Shown: in pieces, positions 15,790 through 21,038 of the stretch
Layout of the letters: each line of letters starts with the position of its first letter
Position numbering within the stretch: the first letter of the stretch is position 1
DNA from: Pleurocapsa sp. MO_226.B13
GTDB lineage: Bacteria > Cyanobacteriota > Cyanobacteriia > Cyanobacteriales > Xenococcaceae
DNA length: 21,038 nt
Direction of reading: 5' to 3'
NCBI GenBank assembly: GCA_030064795.1
Contig: JASJEI010000218.1
Coordinates: forward strand, 1-21,038
Notes under the pieces: model-generated
What the model was told of the DNA's origin: nothing
Databases searched by the model: none
Seen by the model: only the letters and a program-made list of their open reading frames with translations
Made by a program: the position numbers and the translations under genes

Positions 15790-16642
15790 ACCCTTAGAAT
15801 TTGAATTTATGCGCCAAGCGATCGCCATTGGCTTATCTTTGGAAATTCTGGGTGCAGTGGTGGGTAGCTACCTAATTTTGCAGCAGATGGGCATGATGAG
15901 TGGGGTAATTTCTCACGCGGTGTTACCAGGAATTTCAATTGCTTTTTTCTTAGAAATCAACGTGGCAATTGGTGCTTTTGTGGCGGGAGTGTTGAGTGCT
16001 TTGGTCGTAATGGGCATCCAAAAGCGATCGCGGATTAAAGTTGATGCTGCCATGGCTCTTACTCTAACTAGCTTTTTGGCATTGGGAGTAATTTTAATTA
16101 CCTCACTCAAGACGGATCGAATAAACTTAGATGAGATTTTATTCGGAGATATTTTAGGGGTTACTAGTGGTGATGTCTGGCGGACTATAATTATTACTGC
16201 AATTATTCTGGTATTAACCAAACTCTTTTATAAAGAATTAGAATTTTATACTTTCGATCCTTTGGGAGCAAAAGCCTGTGGCTTGCCTGTAAACCTGCTT
16301 TATTTTGGTTTGATTTGCGCCATTACTTTAACGATCGTTGCTAGTATGCAAACCGTAGGCGTACTGCTGGTAATGTCTTTATTAGTCGGCCCTGCAATCA
16401 CTGCTTATCTGTTAGTCAAAGAACTACATCAAATGATGTTGCTCGGTTCAATTATCGGTGCAGTTGCCAGTATTACAGGAATGTATGTTAGTTATTATTT
16501 CGATTTTCCATCGGGTGCTGCGATCGTCATGGTAATTTTTGGCTTTTTCTGGTTGGCTTTTCTGTTTAGCCCCACTCAAGGAATCTTGACCGAACCCGAA
16601 TTAAGAAATAATTTTACTAATTGGTTGAAAAGGCTTAGGTGA
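15770..16642 (+). CDS. znuB: Zinc ABC transporter permease ZnuB
   Basis: The 290-residue inner-membrane permease of the ABC-3 family has about eight hydrophobic segments. It starts MLTWLTEPLEFEFMRQA and shows the family motif QQMGMMSGVISHAVLPGISI near residues 38-57, with FDPLGAKACGLP and VGVLLVMSLLVGPAITAYLL further on. It forms the channel with ZnuC and receives zinc from ZnuA. The gene starts inside the end of znuC. No clear terminator follows; the downstream gap is repeat-rich. Manganese transporters share this fold, but the His-rich loop of ZnuA and the Zur boxes favour zinc. Confidence 0.94.
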   Translation: MLTWLTEPLEFEFMRQAIAIGLSLEILGAVVGSYLILQQMGMMSGVISHAVLPGISIAFFLEINVAIGAFVAGVLSALVVMGIQKRSRIKVDAAMALTLTSFLALGVILITSLKTDRINLDEILFGDILGVTSGDVWRTIIITAIILVLTKLFYKELEFYTFDPLGAKACGLPVNLLYFGLICAITLTIVASMQTVGVLLVMSLLVGPAITAYLLVKELHQMMLLGSIIGAVASITGMYVSYYFDFPSGAAIVMVIFGFFWLAFLFSPTQGILTEPELRNNFTNWLKRLR

Positions 16643-16650
16643 AGTAGTTA

Positions 16651-16678
16651 GTCATTGGTCATTGGTCATTGGTCATTG
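16651..16678 (+). repeat. Four tandem heptamers GTCATTG
   Basis: GTCATTG repeated four times without error, followed by the decayed GTTGTTA. This is a short tandemly repeated (STRR-type) element of the kind common in cyanobacteria. Confidence 0.85.
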
Positions 16679-16768
16679 GTTGTTAGTAGTTAGTTGTATT
16701 TCCTCGTTCCTTATTCCTCCCCTGCTTCCCCTGCACCTGAAGCTCCAAACAAAGTCATTAGCTGGTAG

Positions 16769-16827
16769 GGTGGGCAAAAATAACTTATGGTCACTTGAGC
16801 GTTGCTAGCTAGAAAAATTTGCCCACC
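16769..16827. repeat. Inverted repeat GGTGGGCAAA / TTTGCCCACC
   Basis: Perfect 10-bp arms (16769-16778 and 16818-16827) flank a 39-bp centre. The GGTGGGC arm recurs at 3006-3022. It could be a small dispersed element or an RNA hairpin after znuB. Confidence 0.6.
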
Positions 16828-16888
16828 TTCTAGGTTAGTCATTGAAGATTGAGCATTGGTTATTAGTCATTAGTCTTGGGTTAGTTCT

Positions 16889-16957
16889 GCCTTTACCCTT
16901 TTACCTTTTCCCTTCTTCCCTATTTTCCCTATTTCCCTATACTCTCCTTCCCAACTC
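16889..16957 (-). repeat. C/T-rich tract with TTCCCTAT words
   Basis: Nearly all pyrimidine on plus. TTCCCTAT recurs three times between about 16915 and 16940 at 8-9 base spacing. It lies just after the stop codon of the minus-strand DUF3598 gene, where the transcript would read as a G/A-rich 3' end. Confidence 0.5.
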
Positions 16958-16965
16958 CTAACTGC

Positions 16966-17802
16966 TCAAGCAACCTTTTTCTCCGTAACTAGAGTACAGC
17001 TAACCCAATTGCCCTTTTCATTGTAGCTGCGAATAATTCGCTGTCTGATCTTAGGTTGCAACAGCCAGCCCATTTCCAGAACAAAATTGTGACCTAATTT
17101 GACTGACAAAGGACAATTACAGGATGCACCATCGGGCAATAACAAAACTTGTGTCGGCAAATTGCTATTTTCAAATAATAATCTCGCGCCTTCGATTCTG
17201 GCAACTGAACTTATCTTGCGATTCCCAAAAGTTAGTGTTTGTTCGATATGCTTATCGTCGCGCTGTTTTATTTGCAGACGACTAGAAAAGGTAGTCTCTT
17301 TACTGAGATCGGCATACATAGTAGTTGCTTCTCCCTGCCATTCTCCTAACAAGCTGTCAACAGTTAAAGTTGCTCTTTCGGGAACATTGCTATGAGGTAG
17401 TTTTTCTCGAATCAATACTACCCGTTCTAATTTGGCAGAACTATTGTATAGCTCCACCATTCGCAAGCGACGAGAACCGTCGCCAAAATCATTATCAATC
17501 AAGCCAAATTCCCCCCCAAAAGTACTGTAAGGGCCCCATTGCATACTTCCTTGGGAAAAAGCCCCGTTACTAAAAAAAAGAATACTACGATTGAGAGAAT
17601 CATAATCTACCACTACATCGCGGGATGGTTCGTCTGGGGGAAGATAGCGGACTACTTGATGGACATTTTGATTGTCATTAAGTCCCTCTAAAGTCACTAT
17701 AGTGGGAGTATCGGCTACTTGTTCTCCTTGAGGCGAAAAACGGGTAAACGAGCCGTGCCACTCACCCAAATTTTTGAGAAAATAATTCCATTGAGAAGGC
17801 AT
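16966..17802 (-). CDS. DUF3598 family protein
   Basis: The 278-residue soluble protein matches the cyanobacterial DUF3598 family. It begins MPSQWNYFLKNLGEWHGSFTRF, followed by a LEGLNDNQNVHQVVRYLPP segment, YSTFGGEFGLIDNDFGDGSRRLRMVELY, then a second half starting LLGEWQGEATTMY and ending in RIIRSYNEKGNWVSCTLV. The two halves each open with a GEWxG motif, which suggests a duplicated beta-barrel. The family is thought to be lipocalin-like and distantly related to bilin lyases; no function is assigned. I chose ATG 17802; a TTG at 17814 would add four residues. Confidence 0.9.
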   Translation of the reverse strand: MPSQWNYFLKNLGEWHGSFTRFSPQGEQVADTPTIVTLEGLNDNQNVHQVVRYLPPDEPSRDVVVDYDSLNRSILFFSNGAFSQGSMQWGPYSTFGGEFGLIDNDFGDGSRRLRMVELYNSSAKLERVVLIREKLPHSNVPERATLTVDSLLGEWQGEATTMYADLSKETTFSSRLQIKQRDDKHIEQTLTFGNRKISSVARIEGARLLFENSNLPTQVLLLPDGASCNCPLSVKLGHNFVLEMGWLLQPKIRQRIIRSYNEKGNWVSCTLVTEKKVA

Positions 17803-17952
17803 AGATTTATACAATTAATTGCCAGTTACATCCTCTCAGATTTTGGCTTAAAGTCGTATATTTGAGTAGGAATTGAAAATTAATCCCAAGCTAATGGCTA
17901 ATAGCCAAAAGCTAATAGCTGTAAACAGTTTTATATTTTAGAACAACACCAG

Positions 17953-18951
17953 ATGAAAATCCTCTTCTTTGGTACGCCTCAATTTGCCGTCCCTACTTTG
18001 TCTAAACTACTAGAAAATCCCGCTACTGAAGTGGTAGCAGTGGTGACACAGCCAGATAAAAGAAGAGGTAGGGGAAACAAAACTCTACCATCAGCAGTCA
18101 AACAACTGGCATTGGAATACGATTTACCAATTTGGCAACCTAAGAGAATTAAAAAAGATCGCCAAACCCTAGATAAGCTGGCAGCAACCAAGGCAGATGC
18201 TTTTGTGGTAGTGGCTTACGGACAAATCTTATCGAGGGAAATTTTATCGATGCCCAGATTAGGCTGTATCAACGTTCATGGTTCGTTGTTGCCAAAATAT
18301 CGCGGTGCTGCGCCGATACAGTGGAGTCTTGTTAGTGGCGATCGCCTGACGGGAATTACGACTATGCTTATGGATGAAGGTATGGATACTGGTGATATGT
18401 TGCTCAAGTCCGAAACTAAGATCGGCTTGTTAGATAATGCCCTCGATCTAGCCATTACTCTCTCGCAACAGGGAGCAGATCTCTTATTAGAAACCTTATT
18501 GAAACTAGAACAGCAAGCAATTACTCCCATCCCTCAAGACGATCGCCAGGTTACCTATGCACGCCTAATTGATAAAGCTGACTTTGTCATTGATTGGTCT
18601 AAAACTACCTTAGAAATACACAACCAAGTGAGAGGCTTTTTTCCGAACTGCATTGCCACACTAGGGGATAAGAAGTTAAAAATTGGTGCCACAGTTCCAG
18701 TTACAAAAGATACTCTTGAGGAATTGCCCGAAGAATATCGTGCTTTAAAGCAATGTCTAGCACTAGCCACTTCCAACAACAAACCAGGAACGATAGTTAA
18801 AAATGTCAAAAATCTCGGCCCACTAGTACAAACGGGTTCGGGATTGCTATTATTATCCCAGGTACAGTTGGCAGGAAAACGCTCTCAGTCTGGCTGGGAC
18901 TTTGTTAACGGAATGCGAATCGAAGCGGGTACTAAACTGGATAACGGATAG
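17953..18951 (+). CDS. fmt: Methionyl-tRNA formyltransferase Fmt
   Basis: Fmt transfers a formyl group from 10-formyl-tetrahydrofolate to initiator Met-tRNA in the cytoplasm. The 332-residue protein has the N-terminal formyltransferase domain: [16 protein letters not shown], then the catalytic Asn107 and His109 in [18 protein letters not shown], and Asp145 in [11 protein letters not shown]. The C-terminal tRNA-binding domain includes RGFFPNCIA. Length is normal and key residues are all present. It is divergent from the DUF3598 gene with a 150-bp gap. The def gene is not adjacent. Confidence 0.97.
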   Translation: MKILFFGTPQFAVPTLSKLLENPATEVVAVVTQPDKRRGRGNKTLPSAVKQLALEYDLPIWQPKRIKKDRQTLDKLAATKADAFVVVAYGQILSREILSMPRLGCINVHGSLLPKYRGAAPIQWSLVSGDRLTGITTMLMDEGMDTGDMLLKSETKIGLLDNALDLAITLSQQGADLLLETLLKLEQQAITPIPQDDRQVTYARLIDKADFVIDWSKTTLEIHNQVRGFFPNCIATLGDKKLKIGATVPVTKDTLEELPEEYRALKQCLALATSNNKPGTIVKNVKNLGPLVQTGSGLLLLSQVQLAGKRSQSGWDFVNGMRIEAGTKLDNG

Positions 18952-19044
18952 TTGCCCTTAGTACCTTTTCCACTTAAATCTATCGCTTAAAGTCTAGAAC
19001 TTTGAGCTTTGATTGAAAATAACCTGTAGCGCGGTAATGTTTGT

Positions 19045-19248
19045 TTAATTCATCGGGTTAATTCTCATTTCTTGAAGTTGATTGATTCTTGGGGGGACGG
19101 GCTGTGCATTGCTTCCAATAGGAGAGGAGGATGCAATCATGACTATAGGTACAGTCAAGGTGACAACCGCAACTCCTGTTCCTAAGATACCTGCCCACCT
19201 ATGACCAGGAGAGTCTTCTGCTTTTCCTGGGCGTTGGCTAACTTCCAT
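19045..19248 (-). CDS. Small membrane protein, probably cyanobacteria-specific
   Basis: The 67-residue product has a polar N-terminus (MEVSQRPGKAEDSPGHRW), one hydrophobic helix (about 19-41, AGILGTGVAVVTLTVPIVMI) and a short Pro/Asn-rich tail. The HRWAGILGT junction resembles small hypothetical proteins I have seen in cyanobacteria, but I cannot name the family. It lies alone between fmt and rsmH on the opposite strand. An ATG start and an AT-rich upstream region support it being real. Confidence 0.6.
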   Translation of the reverse strand: MEVSQRPGKAEDSPGHRWAGILGTGVAVVTLTVPIVMIASSSPIGSNAQPVPPRINQLQEMRINPMN

Positions 19249-19425
19249 ATAGATATGATAAACTCGACTTCACTTTGGTATACGTTTCAAATAAACTAGA
19301 ATTGCAGAAACTTAAACATTTCTTATAATTCTTACTTATAATTGTAACCTCAAATTCTAATTGAATTGGTATCTAGCATAACTTAGGTTATAAAATCTTA
19401 ATTAAGACTTGGGAAAGCTAAATTA

Positions 19426-20304
19426 ATGGAAGCACAGATAACAAGTACATTTAATCATCGCTCTGTGCTGAGTCGCGAGTTAATTGCAGGATTGAAGATT
19501 ACCCCAGGCGGTCAATATTTAGATGCTACCGCAGGTGGTGGTGGACATAGCGAACTGATTTTGACTGGGGAAGAAAATGTCAAATTAGTGGCAATAGATC
19601 GAGATGAAACCGCGATCGCAGCAGTGAAAACCAGACTAGCCGATTATTATCCAGAGCAACTCAAATTATGGCAGGGGAACTTTGCCGACTATCAGCCAGA
19701 TGGCTTATTATTTGATGGCATTATTGCCGATTTAGGAGTCAGTTCGCCACAACTAGACATAGCCGAACGGGGTTTTAGTTTTCGTCAGACTGCACCTCTA
19801 GATATGCGAATGGATCGCTCTGGGGGAATTACGGCCAAAGAAATTGTCAACCATTGGCAAGAGGTATCGCTAGCAAATTTGATCTACGAATATGGCGAAG
19901 AAAGATTTTCCCGTCGTATTGCCAAGGCAATAGTCCAGCAACGTCCGTTTAAAACTACCACAGATTTAAGTGAAGCGATCGCTTCCGCCGTGCCAGGCAA
20001 ATATCGTCATGGTAGAATTCATCCAGCTACCCGTACTTTTCAGGCTTTACGGATTGAAGTAAATCAGGAATTAAAATCATTAGAAAAGTTGATTGAGGTT
20101 GCTCCTACCTGGCTCAAACCAGACGGGATTATCGGAATTATTAGTTTTCATAGTTTAGAAGATCGGATTGTCAAACATCGTTTTCGTGACAGCGAACTGC
20201 TTGAGGTAATTACCAAAAAACCGATTACCGCTCAACAGGACGAACAACGAGCTAATCCGCGATCGCGATCGGCTAAGTTAAGATTTGCTAGACGTAGGGA
20301 ATAG
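19426..20304 (+). CDS. rsmH: 16S rRNA (cytosine(1402)-N(4))-methyltransferase RsmH
   Basis: RsmH (formerly MraW) methylates N4 of C1402 in the ribosomal P-site region, using S-adenosylmethionine. The 292-residue protein shows the opening [13 protein letters not shown], the SAM-binding [11 protein letters not shown] (about residues 33-43), [37 protein letters not shown], and the late [12 protein letters not shown] and [14 protein letters not shown]. Length is slightly below the about 310 of many homologues but no motif is missing. It is a single gene here, not part of a cell-wall (dcw) cluster, which is usual in cyanobacteria. GCGATCGC occurs at least three times inside it. Confidence 0.97.
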   Translation: MEAQITSTFNHRSVLSRELIAGLKITPGGQYLDATAGGGGHSELILTGEENVKLVAIDRDETAIAAVKTRLADYYPEQLKLWQGNFADYQPDGLLFDGIIADLGVSSPQLDIAERGFSFRQTAPLDMRMDRSGGITAKEIVNHWQEVSLANLIYEYGEERFSRRIAKAIVQQRPFKTTTDLSEAIASAVPGKYRHGRIHPATRTFQALRIEVNQELKSLEKLIEVAPTWLKPDGIIGIISFHSLEDRIVKHRFRDSELLEVITKKPITAQQDEQRANPRSRSAKLRFARRRE

Positions 20305-20358
20305 ATCTAATTTTTTTTATCTTGTAACCAAACAAAATTAAAGTTTAGAATTCAATAT

Positions 20359-20920
20359 TTAATTTCCCTCGATCGTTTGATTGCCAAAACTAGTATTGCC
20401 AGTGGTGCGATCGCGAACATTGGAATAGATATAGCCAAGATCTAATTCTACTTAGGTAATAATTGCGCTTCACACAAGGCTTGATATGTCCAGGCATTAT
20501 CTGTAGCACCAGCAATACTTTGTTTACCAAAAGCAGCGGATAACTTACAATCTAAAAGTTCGTTAAACATTGAACCTTTCCAGGCAAGTTCGCCATTATA
20601 GACTATAAAATCTGCGGGAGAAAAATAACCATTTTCACTCCCCAAATCTCGTTCAAAACTCTAGGTAAAAGGTGATCGAAGAAATCTACTCCATCAGTAA
20701 TAGTTAAATCTATTTTTCCTAGTTTTGTCTCCCAAGATAAATACAAAGGAACATTGCTAACTGTTTCAATTTCATCCTGCTTGAATAAATTAATTCCAGT
20801 ATCTAAAATAAAATCTAGATTGTATAAATTAAAATTTATTTGTTGTCTAGTCAACAGATTTGTTTGACCGAAATTATCAAAATCTAGTTGAAAATTGAAA
20901 ACAGGGTAATTGCAGCTAAA
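20359..20920 (-). pseudogene. Decayed gene of unknown function with two single-base lesions
   Basis: Three open segments on minus join into one plausible protein of about 187 residues. From 20920 the frame reads SCNYPVFNFQLDFDNFGQTN and runs to VLNEIWG; restoring one G in the run at 20640-20643 continues as SENGYFSPADFIVYNG and on to CEAQLLPK; restoring one G at 20451 bypasses the stop and continues VELDLGYIYSNVRDRTTGNT to a stop at 20359. The joined protein is soluble and rich in Asp, Asn and Leu, and I do not recognise the family. The 5' end is also abnormal: a TAA at 20921-20923 precedes it and no ATG is in frame; the first usable start is a TTG at 20854. Sequencing error at G runs is possible. 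Confidence 0.5.
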
Positions 20921-21038
20921 TTAGCTTGACATAAGAAGCAAAAGAAAGGGGCATTTCCAGCCCGATTTTTGAAAATAAAACAGTCGAAAATGAATTCCAA
21001 TTAGTTGATAGTAGATGGAATCTCAACAAGATATGATG
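20921..21038. other. Window edge, no supported gene
   Basis: A minus-strand frame from TTG 21008 to 20892 encodes 38 residues with FKNRAGNAPFFCFLCQANL. It overlaps the pseudogene in another frame and may be a fragment of it or of a neighbour. A perfect 6-1-6 dyad AGCTAA A TTAGCT lies at 20914-20926. Nothing else is supported. Confidence 0.3.

Larger units (their letters stand above)
16643..16965. other. Repeat-rich gap between znuB and the DUF3598 gene
   Basis: No gene on either strand. It contains four perfect heptamers, degenerate copies of the same words (around 16845-16875), an inverted repeat with 10-bp arms, and two C/T-rich tracts (16698-16735 and 16889-16957) rich in TTCC and TTCCCTAT words. 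Such short repeats are typical of cyanobacterial intergenic DNA. Confidence 0.7.

Noticed and set aside
16651..16678. CRISPR-like array
   Set aside because: The units are contiguous 7-mers with no spacers, and no cas genes are in the window.
17099..17573. Plus-strand frames opposite the DUF3598 gene
   Set aside because: They are antisense to a recognised family member and show no recognisable motifs.
17887..17925. Repeated GCTAATR words upstream of fmt as a regulatory array
   Set aside because: The words are degenerate and of the common cyanobacterial intergenic repeat type, with no evidence of a binding site.
20892..21008. 38-codon minus-strand frame with CFLC as a small gene or transposase remnant
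   Set aside because: It is too short, runs into the pseudogene frame, and matches no family I can recognise.

Overview
The window looks like a chromosomal segment of a cyanobacterium. The palindrome GCGATCGC (HIP1) occurs more than two dozen times. The gene set includes cyanobacteria-typical families (DUF3598, DUF427 with the VWDYPRPP motif, a family of small secreted PPPED proteins), and the gaps carry heptamer repeats and G/A-rich tracts. GC content is moderate, and genes are mostly short, loosely spaced units on both strands. I cannot name the genus.

Layout. (1) 1-2877: the 3' part of a very acidic secreted alkaline-phosphatase-like protein with two tandem PhoA-fold units and a C-terminal RTX-like calcium-binding tail, closed by a clear terminator. 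(2) 3049-5343, minus: glycogen branching enzyme glgB. (3) 5344-6467: sparse region with a small exported protein and a 69-residue unknown. (4) 6468-8510: thioredoxin-domain DUF255 protein. (5) 8618-10303: a divergent pair, a YcaC-like isochorismatase-family hydrolase and an AraC-type regulator. (6) 10548-10619: tRNA-Gly(GCC). (7) 10801-13386: a zinc-ribbon membrane protein, a ProA-like aldehyde dehydrogenase that lacks the expected catalytic cysteine, a DUF427 protein and a small membrane protein, all on plus. (8) 13402-16642: a zinc uptake locus. znuA (with a downstream GNAT gene) diverges from znuC-znuB across a region carrying two Zur/Fur-type operators. (9) 16643-16965: repeat-rich gap. 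(10) 16966-20304: DUF3598 protein, fmt, a small membrane protein and rsmH. (11) 20359-20920: a decayed gene on minus that can be stitched together by restoring two single bases.

How genes work together. The clearest module is znuA / znuC-znuB: periplasmic zinc binding, ATPase and permease, very probably repressed by Zur when zinc is sufficient. The phosphatase (phosphate scavenging) and glgB (glycogen) are single-gene functions. fmt and rsmH are translation housekeeping genes. The hydrolase/AraC pair looks like a small self-regulated unit.

I found no CRISPR array, complete insertion sequence, prophage or obvious defence system. The most unusual observations are the substituted metal ligands in both copies of the duplicated phosphatase, the cysteine-less ProA paralogue, the twin Zur boxes 31 bp apart, and the two-lesion pseudogene at the right edge.
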